Shown in pieces: positions 25,413 to 38,255 of a stretch of 64,000 nucleotides of DNA; the first letter of the stretch is position 1, and each line of letters begins with the position of its first letter. A program made the translations under genes and the position numbers. Source of the stretch: Epiperipatus broadwayi (taxonomy: Eukaryota > Onychophora > Udeonychophora > Euonychophora > Peripatidae); contig JAQFVV010000073.1 in NCBI GenBank assembly GCA_028023455.1, positions 188,001 to 252,000 of the forward strand, given 5' to 3'. The notes beneath the pieces are model-generated. The model did no database searches and had not been told where the DNA came from. It was given only the letters and a program-made list of their open reading frames with translations.

Positions 25413-27753
25413 CTTAAAAATATATTCGAACCAAATAAAATTTATTTGAACTCCATTTCTAACATGTAAAGTAATTCGTTTTAAAATAATGCATAAAACA
25501 ATAAAAACATAAAATTCTACTTATAATTATTTTTAAAAATGAAAAAAAAATAATACAATTAAATTAGAGGCATTCTCTTTTCAGCATATCACTACTTTTT
25601 ACTTTATATTATAAATTTTTCTTGACTTGCTTCTTAAAAAAACATTTTTGAATAAAATTTGAATGTAAATATAATATTTTACCAAAAACTAAATATTTGC
25701 AAAATTAATGACGAGTATATGTGCATCCAAAGAAAAATATATGATCGTCATTTTCAAGATTTGAATAAAATGTGAGTTTCTAAAAGAACAGTAAATATCT
25801 TAAGAACAAAAAAGATGTCAATCTCAGACTTTCTATTAGATTCTCTACATAATACTGATATTTAAATATTTTTTAAATATTAATCGATATAAATTTTAGT
25901 TCTAATGTTGACCATAAAATGAAGGAAAAGCCATCAAACAAAGATTGCAGATAGTTACAAAAGAGTGGAATTAAAGTGAGCAAATAAAATTTTCCTTAAT
26001 TCCCTGCACACATGCACACACACATGTATAAAATATCTCACAATGAGTGGAGACAATTTTTTTCACATTAGAACATTCAATGGAATACTACACATCACAT
26101 TTTAAGGAATATATGTATAATAATTAAGCACTATGGATGAAGGAACTCAATCAAATATTTTTGAATTGCTAATAGCCATAATCTTTAAAAACTATTGATT
26201 TATATATTTATATAACAAAACTGGTGTTAATTTTCGTAATTACTATAATATATTTACATAACAATTAATTAATTAATATAGAAAGTATTATTATAGCGTT
26301 AACTTGAATTAAGTTATGTTATAATTATATATAATTTTATAATCACTTTCTTAATGTAAATGCATAACCAGTTTATTATTTATAGCAAAACGTTTTATGC
26401 AGATCATATGCATTCTTCAATTTAATACATCTGTTTTTGACGCAATCAAATCAGTTCCTTTTTATTTCCAGTTTTACAATTTCCTTACTGTGTAATTTTC
26501 TGTTCCAGCATATTAAAATATATTTCCTTTTAAAGTAATTTGATTGTTTGTAAATATAATAGTCTTTATATTCATGCTATTTTATTTTCGTGAACCGTTG
26601 CTAATGTAAACATCTCTTATAAAATTTTAATAAAATGTGAAGACAATAAATTTCTCTAAATCAAGGTTAGAATATCATTAATGTTTAAAACAATTCAGCC
26701 ATTAAGATGCAGTAATAAGTAAAATAGGCAACATCTGTTCTTCCCGTTTATAATCAAACTGGATTAATTTGGTTAATGTATGTGAATTATTAATATATAT
26801 ACTAAGTAATATTTATGATTTTTTTTATTAAAATTTTATCTATTAGTTTTTATAATTCCCATTCCTCTTCTATAAATGATTTTAAAATATCATATACACA
26901 CAATACTTATTATGGTCATTCAATTTCTGTAATATATAAGTGAATTAATACCATTACAATTCTTCATTCATAATTAACCATTAAATTTCCAATGAAAGTA
27001 ATAATTAGCTCTATTTTATTCTACTTCAGAGTCATCTATTTTAAGCTTGAGGATTTAATAAATACCAAATGATAATGGCTACATTTATCTCTCTAGAATA
27101 GTTTCTAAGTATTGCCACTTTGAGCCAGAATCTAAAAATGTGAATATGGCACTAGAATCTAATATCCATTGATTCTTCAAGATGACAAAAGATGTCTTCA
27201 GAGTAGACTAAAATAAATGTTCGAAAGATGATGCTTTGTTTAATATATATTAAATTCATGAATTATTCTCATTATGTTTTTAACTTTCAGTACTTTTTAT
27301 AAACTCTATTCTTAAACTAAAGAAATTTCTTAATTAATATTAAAACTTAATTTTTTCCCATCATTATTAATAAAAAAAGAGATATAATGAATTCAAAGTA
27401 AGTGAAAAGATAATATTGCGTCACTAAAGATATTTAAAATGTCATACATTTATTTTGAGATTATAATTTCCTTAGATTTTTATCTTATTAGTGTTTACTT
27501 TTATCTAAACCCAATTCTTTATTATTTTTAATAATATTAAAATTTTTAAAGACAATTCTTTATTTAAGCAATCTTTGAGTTCTATTTACAAAATTGTAAT
27601 CACATTTTTATGAATGAAAATTACTAGTTTTCTTGGCAGAATATTCTGAAAAGTATATGCCAACCTTGCAATTTATAACCTATTATTTAAACACTATTTT
27701 ACATAATATATGGTAAAATAAGAGTAGGACATTACTACAAACACATATTTACA

Positions 27754-27756
<3 letters not shown>
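25413..27756. other. AT-rich intergenic DNA, nothing recognised
   Basis: No gene or RNA seen, apart from short A/T runs. Confidence 0.5.
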
Positions 27757-27787
<31 letters not shown>

Positions 27788-27790
27788 ATA

Positions 27791-27825
<35 letters not shown>
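27757..27825. repeat. Two (AT)n tracts around TGTCATATAATT
   Basis: Simple repeats that abut the inverted-repeat cassette at 27826. Confidence 0.95.
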
Positions 27826-27828
<3 letters not shown>

Positions 27829-28059
27829 ATATTATTATTACTATTTGCAGGATATTCCGTGTAGTGAAAAAGCTAAATACTGATGTTTCAGTACAATATC
27901 AAGTATCTTCCTCAGAGTGTCCTCTTTCTCAAATCATAAAAATGTGTGTGATTTGAGAAAGAGGATGCTCTGAGAAAAGTACTTGATATTGTACTGAAAC
28001 ATCAGCATTTAGCTTTTTGACTACACAGAATATCCCGCAAATAGTAATAATAATATGAC
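27826..28059. repeat. Inverted-repeat cassette with hammerhead-like motifs
   Basis: Arms 27826-27936 and 27949-28059 are about 110 bp each with only a 12-nt loop. They share GTCATATTATTATTACTATT, GGATATTC, AAAGCTAAAT and TTTGAGAAAGAGGA. Both arms hold a CTGAGRA, AGTAC/GTACT helix, GAAACATC pattern: minus strand 27880-27917 has CTGAGGA, a valid CTGANGA core, and plus strand 27968-28015 has CTGAGAA, a damaged core. GAAACATC matches the short helix III type of Penelope-associated hammerheads. The left copy has an uneven helix II. Confidence 0.65.
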
Positions 28060-28084
28060 ATCTTTTATCCGTGAAAATATTAGA

Positions 28085-28140
28085 ATTAACACACACACAC
28101 ATATATATATATATCACTTTCATATATATATATATATATG
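28085..28140. repeat. (AC)n(AT)n compound microsatellites
   Basis: ACACACACACACATATATATATAT followed, after TCACTTTC, by a second (AT)n tract. Confidence 0.9.
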
Positions 28141-28305
28141 CTTAATCATATTTGTAATATAAACTACATCACCACAATTAAAGTTTAAATAAATCAGTAG
28201 AATATTATTACCTTTCTGTTGACAAGGCAATGTTTATTTAGCTAATAAAAGAATTAATCAGTTAACTATTTGCAATGAATGTATAATATATATATACAAA
28301 AAGTC

Positions 28306-28463
28306 TTTTTTGAATTTAATGGCAGTTGAAGTGGGTAAAGGAATTAACCAAAAGTATTCCTGCAAATTGAATACTATATATAATAGTTAATTATTAATAT
28401 ATTTATTATTTTTATTGTTATAACAATAGTTTTTTAAATTAACAGGCATTTTATTTGTATTAT
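28306..28463 (+). repeat. Dispersed repeat, copy 3 (about 158 bp)
   Basis: Same family as 13682-13840, with the start TTTTTTGAATTTAATGGCAG in common. It ends flush in (TA)n. Confidence 0.7.
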
Positions 28464-28586
28464 ATATATATATATAAATTTTTCTTTTGCTTGTATATGT
28501 AATTCTTTTGTGTACATATGTGTTTATATTTACTGAAGTAGATTTTATTTCTTTCCTTTCTTTTATTTAACTGAGTGTAATTTCAA

Positions 28587-28648
28587 TGATGAGCACCAGA
28601 ATCATAGCTCCCAGGTCTTATACCACTGTTATGATTATGGTGCTCATA
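28587..28648. repeat. Short hairpin
   Basis: ATGAGCACCAGAATCATAG and TATGATTATGGTGCTCAT pair with two mismatches around a loop of about 25 nt. Unknown role; it precedes an (AT)n(GT)n tract at 28731-28762. Confidence 0.8.
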
Positions 28649-28729
28649 ACCAAAAGTGCACTCAGCAAAATTAAAAAGAAAACAAAACACTGTTTTCTAA
28701 AGCATCTGCACATAAGCATGCAAGAGAAT

Positions 28730-28762
<33 letters not shown>

Positions 28763-29049
28763 ACACTCTTCTAAATCTTAACTCAATATAAAATTTTTCA
28801 AATCAATTTCTCTCACTATACATGTATTTTATTTTAAATGCCTATTCATCAAACAAGCTAGAAACTTGAAATACCTGATGCATATGAGTTTATCATGCAT
28901 ATATAGTGAAAAATATTGATCTAAAAAATTTTACACTGAGTGATAATAACAAGTTTAAAAGGAATGCATTTATCTCATTCAAAAAGGGATCCACTTTTAA
29001 AATTATTATTTAAGTTTATATTTGTATATTAATAAATCAATATTACTAT

Positions 29050-30025
29050 ATATTTTTAAATATTCAAAATATAACAACTTCTTTATTCCTATGATTAAAT
29101 AAGGCTATCTTGTAAAAAGATATAGGTTTTCTATAGAAGATGCTTTATGAATTTAAAAAAAATAGAAATTTAATGAGATTCTGTATGCTTTTACATAATT
29201 TTTCAATTATGATGTAATGAAATACAATACAGATTAACAACAAGTATCTGATTGGCTGTCAGTTATGTATTGTATTACAATTTATTACATATATTTATTG
29301 CAAAATTCTTAATTCAAAAGTGAATCTATTTTTATCTTATTATCCAAGGTTTTATAAGGAGTGTAAAACTGAGAATTTTTATTGTATATGTTTGAATGTT
29401 GAAAGTATAACAACCTTATAAAAATTGTCATAATTAAATAAGTCTTTTCTGTAAAAAAAAACTTTCAGTTTTATATAAATTTTTCAATATTAGATCCTCG
29501 TTTGATGAAAATATTTTAGACAAAGAACTGGATGATGCCATTTCAATTTGCAGTATCTATTTTTTATTGGTATTTAACTTTATTGCATCATAATTGGAAA
29601 ATTACTTTAAAATATATAGAGAATTCTCATTAAATATCTATCACTTAAATTTATAAAACATATAAAAAATATTTTATATAAAAGTCTATGTTCTCTTATG
29701 GGAGAACTTTACTTAGTTATGAGAATAATATTCCAACATATGTAGTAATTAGAAGGGATTTGAACTCAGACATTCAAACTACCTTCATCTATTCACTCTA
29801 TCTTATATAATAATGTTGTGATTTACAGTACTAATAACAACTTCAATAATTAATTAATAGTGAATCCACTTTTGAATTGAGTATTTCAGACAAATATATA
29901 TATTGTCTGATATAATATCAGTTTACAATGAATGAGTGAAATAGTACTCTAAATCATTACATCATAACTGGATAATTATTTAAAAATAGGCATTGAATTC
30001 TCATTAAATTTCTAGCTAGTGAAAA
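29050..30025. repeat. Cluster of diverged direct and inverted repeats
   Basis: A module containing TTTAATGAGA, TTCAATTATGATGTAAT is present at 29164-29228 on plus, and inverted at 29577-29640 and 29954-30015 (ATTGCATCATAATTGGA, AGAATTCTCATTAAAT). A second module with GTATAACAACCTT and ATTAAATAAG occurs at about 29060-29150 and 29394-29480. It looks like two or three copies of one ~350-bp repeat in mixed orientation. No coding capacity. Confidence 0.55.
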
Positions 30026-30195
30026 ATCTTCTATAAATATGCATGTACCAACATCCTCTATTACACACAGACACCTTAGTTTAAATTGAGCACTATATAA
30101 ATGAATCTGTATTTGTATCTGGATTGTAATGGGTTCATCATTGTTTAAAAAACTTAGTAGATTTGTTAATTATTATACACAGATTATATTACTGT

Positions 30196-30496
30196 ATTTA
30201 CAAATATTCAGTTATATAATTACACACACACACGCACGCACACACACACATATGTATTTACAAATATTCAGTTATATAATTACACACACGCACGCACGCA
30301 CACACACACATATATATATGTGTAATTATATAACTGAATATTTGTAAATACAGTAATTAAATAATTAAATTTTTTTATCCAATTAGGAGCTTTAGTTGAC
30401 ACAGATTACTGGGATAATTGAAAGCGCTCCTAAGTGGATAAAAATTTTTAATTATTTAATTACTGTATTTACAAATATTCAGTTATATAATTACGT
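30196..30496. repeat. Nested repeat: four copies of a 27-bp module plus a fold-back
   Basis: TTTACAAATATTCAGTTATA (with ATAATTAC) occurs directly at about 30197, 30256 and 30470, and as its complement at about 30323-30349. Between them lie (CA)n/(CGCA)n/(TA)n tracts. The inverted copy and the last direct copy are the outer part of a hairpin whose inner stem pairs AATTAAATTTTTTTATCC with GGATAAAAATTTTTAATT (about 30364-30440), with GGAGC/GCTCC nearest the loop. Confidence 0.8.
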
Positions 30497-30660
30497 ATAT
30501 TGCTTTAAAAATACAGACATCAAATTATATATATATTGTGATCTTTATCTTTTATCTTAAAGCTGACTGTCAAAATTTTTAGTAGCATAATATTAAAAAA
30601 AAATTTTTCCCCCAATAATTTAATATTTTTGGTAAGCTAATATTGTTTTTTTTTTCCATA

Positions 30661-30757
30661 TGTCATAGCATCGGCCGGGACGCGAACTCACAACCATCTG
30701 CAACCAACTACTTGCTTGCATGGCTGCTGCGATACCTCTCGGCTAACAACGCAAGAC
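30661..30757 (-). repeat. tRNA-derived short repeat, copy 2
   Basis: On the minus strand: GTCTTGCG, GCCGAGAGGTATCGC (box A-like), GAGTTCGCGTCCCGGCCG (box B region) and ATGCTATGACA. Same family as 25321-25412, more diverged in the middle (AAGCAAGTAGTTGGTTGC). Confidence 0.72.
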
Positions 30758-31512
30758 TGTTACTACTTAATAATTAAATGTGTACATGCCTGATTAACTA
30801 ATTTAGAATTTTTTTTTTATAATTTTTATGATTAAAAAAGTCATCTTAAGAGCCAGTTTATAATGTTTAAATCCCTTTAGCAGCTCTATCATGGATTTTA
30901 AATGCTTAATCTTAAAAATATTACTAATGTAAAGTACTAGTGAGCTCAATTTTAAAATCTAAAATTAAAACCATTTTAGTATAGTTATTAGAGTTTATTT
31001 AAAGATAATGTTAGAGTAAAACTTTTAAAACAAGTTCAGATCCTTAAGACTAGGTTACAAATATTTAAATTACCTGTGAAAAATATTTTATTTAATCTTA
31101 ATTGTAGTAAAAATATTTTAATGACATAATCTCAAATTTAATTAATCAAATGAGATATGTGATTAATTCTTATAATAAAACTAGTCATCTTTAAATAAAG
31201 AATGTATTAAAGTATGTGAAGATGCATGGATGGAAAAAACTTATGTTTCTTCAAAAACACCCTTGTTACATTAATATTAAACTTATTCTTTAACATCTTT
31301 ATTTTGTAAAAAAGTACAATTAATGAATATTCTGGGAGCTTATTAAAAATATGTATTTAAAGAAATATTATAAGACTGTGTTCTGTCTAAAATGATATAA
31401 TTTTTATTATGTTTTACTGTTCATTCATTGTAATATATTTAATTTTTTAAATAATTTGTTTTAAAAAATGTTTATTTAAAAGTAATTGTTTATTTAAATC
31501 TTCAGTCTAGAC

Positions 31513-31988
31513 CAGTGGTCTTTAACCTTTTTATATCTGTCAACCGGCAAGAATAAGGATAAGATTTTGCAGACCAGCAAAAATAAGGATAAGATTTCAT
31601 GGACCAGCAAAAATAAGGATAAGATTTCATGAACTGGCAAAAGTCTACAGATAAATTTTCTTAAAGATTTAAACTGCTTAGCCTTAGATGAGTGTAATTG
31701 TTATAACTGACCAAAACAACACACTTGTTACTGTGTATTGTAATGGTTTTGCTTACCTTCACATGCTGAACACTCTTTCTTGAGTTGCACAGTCATACTG
31801 CTACAGAAACCAGTACATTCTCATTAATGTGCCTGCATTGCTATGTTTATTATTTCATTGTTAAAACATGCAAAAATAAAATGTTATTCACCTGAATGTT
31901 GGGAAATATCACAGCTAGTGTTATTACATGACAATGTTTGTGAAAAATGTAACAGCTCTGTATTTAATGTTAAATATACAAGATGAAG

Positions 31989-32030
<42 letters not shown>

Positions 32031-32641
32031 TGTATAATAAAAAAACTTTTTTTTTTTTTAACTTTGAATCTGGTGTTATTTTAATTTAATTTTCACCCAA
32101 TTAAAAAAAAAAGCAGAATGAAAAGGTGTTTTGGTAAAGCGTCACACGGAAATAAAACAATCATTATAAAGATGTCATTTTGCTAAAAAAAAAAAAAAAG
32201 GATAATAAATTTACATTCTCAATGAAGGGAAATCATTACCAATGATCTGTCTCCATTTTGTGAAGTTTACAATTTCAAAAAAAATGTCACACAAAATAAA
32301 ATGATGCAAATGCAATAAAATATTTTGCTATATGTGACTAATAAATGTATAGAAATTGACGTATAAGGAGGTACAATTATCATGAGATTGACACTTTGTT
32401 TTTTAAAGATTGCATTTTCAGATAAATTCCTTTGTATTATCTAATAAGTTAAATAAAATTTTGATTTATAATTAATTTTATTTAAACAATTACAATGAAA
32501 AAATAAATAAAAATTGTTTATATTACTTAAAAATTAAAAATATTATTTTGTTATTACAAACTTTCTTGACAGTCTAGCATGGACTGACAGAAAACTTTGC
32601 AGAACAGCGCCAGTCCACGAATCAAGGGTTGAAGACCATTG
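31513..32641. mobile_element. Non-autonomous hAT element with 8-bp target duplication
   Basis: The left end CAGTGGTCTTTAACCTTTTT and the complement of the right end, CAATGGTCTTCAACCCTTGA, form the inverted ends typical of hAT transposons (CAGNGGTTCTCAACC type). Flanks GTCTAGAC (31505-31512) and CTCTAAAC (32642-32649) agree at 6 of 8 positions with each other and match the hAT target consensus nTCTAGAn. Near the left end a 30-bp unit (GACCAGCAAAAATAAGGATA) repeats about three times at 31542-31635, probably subterminal transposase-binding repeats. No transposase frame survives; a (TA)n tract (31990-32027) has expanded inside. Confidence 0.82.
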
Positions 32642-32649
32642 CTCTAAAC

Positions 32650-33602
32650 TATCACCTTTAGAAAATGCTAGAATAATATTAATTGCTGTTTTTGCCAGTA
32701 AATTTTAGAAAAATCTTAACCTATTTTAAATTAGGTTAACTGGGAATGAACAAAATGTTAATTTCTAGCCATCAAAAAAAAAAAAAAGTCACATGACTTA
32801 GGTTATAAATACAGCCTGTGAACACACTTGCTTATTCATTTTTGATTGCAAAAAAGAGCAACTAATTCTTATTTTTACTTAAGTTTTAAGTATTTTTAAA
32901 TAGTTTTATTTTGTTTAAACTGTTTTTTTTTTTTAAAAATGAGTTGCTAAATTAGCTATTATCCAGGCTCAATCTTTAAATTTTTAAATTTCCTGATACT
33001 TGAAGTTACATTACAGAACTGCATTATGGGAAAGTCATTTGTTTCAACTAGAATAAAATGCTTTGATGAATTTAGTAAAAAAGTGTCATTATCATTCCTG
33101 TTGCATAAGAACTTTTATTAATTCTATGTTCCATACTATAGATAGATGATATTACAAGATTAAAGTGTTAATACTGAAAGAATTTTGAACTATTTGAGTT
33201 ATTCATTAAGACTTTTATTTTAACAATGTATTAAACTTTTCGTATTAAAAAGAAAAGAGTTTTTTTTGGAATTAATTTATTTTAAATAAAAGACTTTTAA
33301 ATTCAAATAGCAGAACCTGTTAGTAATTATAAAATACTTTATAAAGGTTTTACCTGAATTCATACATCTATCAATAAGGAATAATTGATTTATTTCAAGT
33401 TTTAAAATGCAGTAGTTTTCTTAAAAACTTACGTTATTTGAACACATACTTTTTTGTTTTAAAAAACAACAACATTATGAATTAATGACTTTAAATTATA
33501 TATAGCATGCATTATTGTTATTATTATGAAATATTTATTTAAAAGATAACATTCAGTTATTTAAAAGCTGAATTATAAAAAAATTGGTATCTTTAAAATG
33601 AC
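32650..33602. other. AT-rich intergenic DNA, nothing recognised
   Basis: No gene or repeat boundaries seen. Confidence 0.5.
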
Positions 33603-33698
33603 CTTCTTTGTTGTTGTTGTTGTTGTTATTATTATTATTGTTATTATTATTATTATTATTATTGTAGTTGTTGTTGTTGTTATTCTTGTTGTTGTTGA
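33603..33698. repeat. (GTT)n/(ATT)n microsatellite
   Basis: GTT units pass into ATT units and back to GTT. On the other strand this reads (AAC)n(AAT)n, the same kind of tract as at 36056-36134. Confidence 0.95.
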
Positions 33699-34434
33699 AA
33701 TAAGTGATTCACTCACAAATTATCTTTATTGTCTACTTCAAGCTAAAACAAGGAAATATATTTTTCTACTGCATTGAAGTTAAACTTATTGACTAGTTCT
33801 GGTTTATGGAAATTTATTAGTATTATATTATTTTTAAATATGACATACCTGAGATATCAACGGCAATTTATTTCTTTAAATTATTATTATTTCCAAAATT
33901 ATTGGTTTACCAACAGCCAGAATAAATTATAGTACATATAATTTAAAAATGTGAATGCCCCTGAATTATAAGGATGGATTTTTTATAAACCTATCATCCT
34001 CCATGTGTTCCAAAACATCTGCTTTTTTTTAATTATTGTTATTAGAATTGTGATCTTTTCTTAAAAAATGTGACTTTTGAAAAGATTGCTCTTTAATTCT
34101 TATTGTTTATAGATTTGCTTTCAAAGATATAAGTTAATATATTATACTGAAATATTAAATATGCATTATTATTCATGCTTTATTTATAAAATGTTTCTTC
34201 AATTTGAATGGTCATATATATTTTTGCTAGCATCCTTAAATATTTTCGCATAATCCTATTGTGTAAAATATGCATATAAGTGAAATATGCTATTTATAAT
34301 ACGCTGGAAATCTTACTGTATTCTGTTAAATGATAGGAACCAAGATGAAGAATCTTCTTTCTGCTTAGTTTTATTTTTATTTTACTAAAATGATATAGTT
34401 ATTAAGTTTAAATATTCATGATATTTTAAAATTC

Positions 34435-34653
<219 letters not shown>

Positions 34654-34655
34654 GT

Positions 34656-35171
<516 letters not shown>

Positions 35172-35172
35172 G

Positions 35173-35720
35173 TTTCAACGATAAGCTTTATTTGTCTTAA
35201 AGGGTTACAAGAGTTTACATAGCTTGGATTGCTGTGTTTACATGGGCAATCCGTAGTTGTAGGTTTACATATATAAAAATGGATTTATTGTTTTACACAG
35301 GATTACAGGAATTTTTACATGCTGTGAATTAGTTACATGGTTTTACATAACTTGGATTGCTGTGGTTACATGGGGAATCCATAGATATAGGTTTACATAT
35401 ATAAAAGTTGATTTATTGATTTACATGAGATTACAAAAAAATTGTCATGCTGTGGATTAGTTACAAGGGTTTTTACTTGGCTTGGATTGCCATGGTTTCA
35501 TCAGCAATCCATAGGTGTAGGTTTATGTATGTAAAAGTTTATTTATGCTGTGGATTAGTTAGAATGGTTTTACATAGCTTAGATTGCTGTGGTTACATGG
35601 GTAGTCTGTAGTTGTAGTTTTACACATGTAAAAGATGTTTTATTGGTTTACACAAGATTGCATAAATTTTACATGGTCTGGACTACAGTATCTACAGATG
35701 CAATCCAAGTTTAGTTCTAT
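35173..35720 (-). repeat. Retroelement 3' region made of 128-bp tandem units
   Basis: CTTGGATTGC recurs at 35223, 35351 and 35481, and as CTTAGATTGC at 35578, giving units of 128, 130 and a shortened 97 bp. Each unit holds GTTACATGG, CAATCC, GTAGGTTTACATATATAAAA and TGCTGTGGATTAGTTAC. On the minus strand the last unit leads to AATAAAGCTTATCGTTGAAA and then (TAA)n, the same end as the LINE fragment next door, so the tandem units look like a variable-number 3' untranslated region of a TAA-tailed retroelement. Confidence 0.72.
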
Positions 35721-35819
35721 ATGTGGTTGAGTTGCCTTGGTAACATAGACAAGGACTAGAAATTTCCATGGTAGTGTGGCAATTATCTGTGAAGTCTGGC
35801 CTGGTGTTGTGAAATCAAT

Positions 35820-36055
35820 GTCAGTATTTTTTTAGGGTATCTTCTTTGGATTACCAGGCTTTCTCTTGGTTTCATTGGCAATGTGGGTTGGTGAGAGTGT
35901 TGGTGTGGGTGGGAGGCATGGTGGGATTGCCATGCCTATTTTTGGTGCATTTGAATAGATGAGTGTTGCAGAGGGGTGGGGTGGCACATCTATGTTAGAA
36001 TTGGTTGCAATTGTTAAGTTGGACCTTGTGGTAAGCTGGTCGGACTCTGGATCTG
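35820..36055 (-). other. GC-richer segment with a proline-rich minus-strand frame
   Basis: After (AAC)n on the minus strand comes an open frame beginning TDPESDQLTTRSNL, with VPPHPSATLIYS, MAIPPCLPPTPTLSP and KRKPGNPKKIP before a stop near 35835. It is about 70 codons and is preceded only by poly-asparagine. It could be a decayed ORF1-like region of the TAA-tailed retroelement. I do not recognise a domain. Confidence 0.3.
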
Positions 36056-36072
36056 TGTTGTTGTTGTTGTTG

Positions 36073-36134
<62 letters not shown>
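36056..36134. repeat. (GTT)n(ATT)n microsatellite
   Basis: About seven GTT units followed by about 19 ATT units. Confidence 0.95.
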
Positions 36135-36666
36135 TATGCATTTTTATTTGGTATAATTTTTAATCGGGTATGAAGTATATTGCCAAAAGTTCTCAGAATT
36201 TTACTAGTTTGATAATGCTATATTTTAAATGTGCTATATTAGTTCCTATTATGAAGTTATTTATTTTGAATGTGTATGCAAAACACTAAAAAAGGTAGAA
36301 GCTGATGTATGTTTTTATTGTCAATTTTATGCCATAATTATCAATTTATTGGTTTTTCACATCAGTTTGTTGTTGCCATTTAAAAAAATATGTGTAGCAT
36401 TAGCCTCCCTCTTTTTGAGTATATTTTATCTTGCCAGTGTATTTTAGAGATTGTAACTTTGACTGTCCTATACTGTGACATTTTTACAGTGAGTTATATT
36501 ATTATTTATCTTATATTTAAGCATATAATCCTTTATTTGAGGCAAATTCTAATATTATTATTGTTCTTTCTTGATGTTTTATTCTCATTACTTATGTAGG
36601 CAACCTTTTTCTTGAGTTTATGAACATCATTTACTCTGCCTTATCATCCCTAATGTGACTTTATTT

Positions 36667-36720
<54 letters not shown>

Positions 36721-37742
36721 CATATATATATATATATATATATTGTATAAAGCAATGGGTAGTATATTATTATGACTTACTTTATCCTGGCAACTGATAT
36801 TTTCATAGGTATTGAGGAATGCCACCCTTATCTTCAGTCACATTCTTAGTATATCTGAATGTAGAATGTTTGTTATGGTGTGTAGGTCTTGTAGCTGTAT
36901 TTTTTCAGCTTCTTGACATATAAATCCAATAAATATTTGATTTAAAATTTTAAAATTGTATATGTGGCTTCAGTAAAAAATATATATCTTCAGCATTCAT
37001 CTCATCACATGGATTGGTAAGTTATATTTTGTAAGGGTGTTAAATACATTCATTAAGGACATTCTAATAGAATGATTATTTTGTAAAAATGAGACAACTT
37101 ATTTAAATATCAATATTGTAGATGGGTTCATTAACCAATCAATATCATTTATTTTCTATTTATTCATTTTAATCTGTAAATTATAATTCTCCTCCACATC
37201 AAATTTTACTTAGTGTATTCAACTAATTCATTTTTTGATAATATTGTAAAACAGCAAGATTGTTTGTTTGTTAAATATTTTAATGTCAAAATAAATGTTA
37301 TTTTATTGTTAACTTATTTTTTGACTGTTTCTCATCATCTGAATAACTTTAGAAATCTAAATATAAAACTCATCATAAATTGTCTTTACTTTTATATACG
37401 AATATATAAAATTGAGATGAGACACATTATTAAAAAAAAGTACTTCAGATGTTAAGAATCCATCTAAGAAAGAGATTATTTTACTTATTTAGAATAACTA
37501 TAATTATTTATTCATTATTATAAGATCAGTTTAGTCAATTTAATTTATTTAAAAGATCATCATGATTGTTTTGAAATTACTTTATTCTATTAATATTAAA
37601 ATACAAATATAATGTATATACTTAATCTGGTTGTAATTAAAGGTGGCTTGAATAGTCTGGGTTCAAATTCCTTTTATTCTATTTAGAAGATTATTCGCTT
37701 ATTCATCATAAATTCAAATGGTGCAATTACTTTGTTTGAATT
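36135..37742. other. AT-rich DNA with a (TA)n tract, no gene
   Basis: Contains (TA)n at 36670-36744. Overlapping short frames near 36229-36599 and 37213-37455 are hydrophobic and low-complexity and resemble no family I know. Confidence 0.5.
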
Positions 37743-38255
37743 AATAGACAGGAATGAGCACAGACTTTCACATGACCCACCACTCTCCACACTATCTCAT
37801 AACACTGATACACCCAAACACACATATGTCGAAAAGATAAATAATCACCAATATATGTATTTCATGCTAACCCAGCAATCATCAGTTGGTCCAGATTACC
37901 ATCTCTACACATATATGCTACAAGTGCTCAGATATATATTAAGATAGCAAATCCTCCACTTTAATGGACAGGCCTCAATCTACTCCACATTCCAACTCTT
38001 CAATTATCCACCCGATTGAAAATCTGATGATGGAATGCTCAAAGGCCACCCTGAGGTCGAGATTATTGTCACACCCATGTTGACCTAAGATCAATCTGAC
38101 CCTTCATGTACAGGACATAATCAATTAAATACATATACAAGGGATAGGCAGACATCTCTAATACGTAATAGCTGAAATACACAGGCTTATATATGCCTTT
38201 GTCTATATATGTAATAGACAGGGTATGAGCATAGACTTTCACATAACCCACCACT
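37743..38255 (-). repeat. Hammerhead-bearing repeat, family B, with 42-bp direct ends
   Basis: The segment AATAGACAGGAATGAGCAC...ACCCACCACT (37743-37784) recurs at 38213-38255 in the same orientation, 470 bp apart, like terminal or tandem repeat ends. A 44-nt hammerhead lies on the minus strand at 37847-37890. The part with CACATATGTCGAAAAGATAAAT is shared with the family B repeat at 44.8-45.1 kb, and the flanking TTTCACATATATGTGGTCATG, GTATAAGATAGAGTG type text recurs at about 62100-62150. No protein frame. It is likely a retrozyme or Penelope-terminal-repeat derivative. Confidence 0.6.
37847..37890 (-). ncRNA. Hammerhead ribozyme, family B, intact core
   Basis: Read on the minus strand: helix I ACCAA/TTGGT (5 bp), core CTGATGA, helix II TGCT/AGCA with loop GGGTT and a U-U pair at its base, then GAA, helix III A-U and U-A closing loop ACAT, U16.1, cleavable A17. 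All invariant residues of the type I hammerhead are present (C3, U4, G5, A6, G8, A9, G12, A13, A14, A15.1, U16.1). Predicted cleavage is between the A17 and TTGGT. The helices are short, so activity may need tertiary contacts or a dimer. The structure is seen in the sequence; activity is inferred. Confidence 0.75.

Noticed and set aside
38024-38060. CTGATGATGGAATGCTC as a second family B hammerhead
   Set aside because: No GAAA box or closing helix follows the core.
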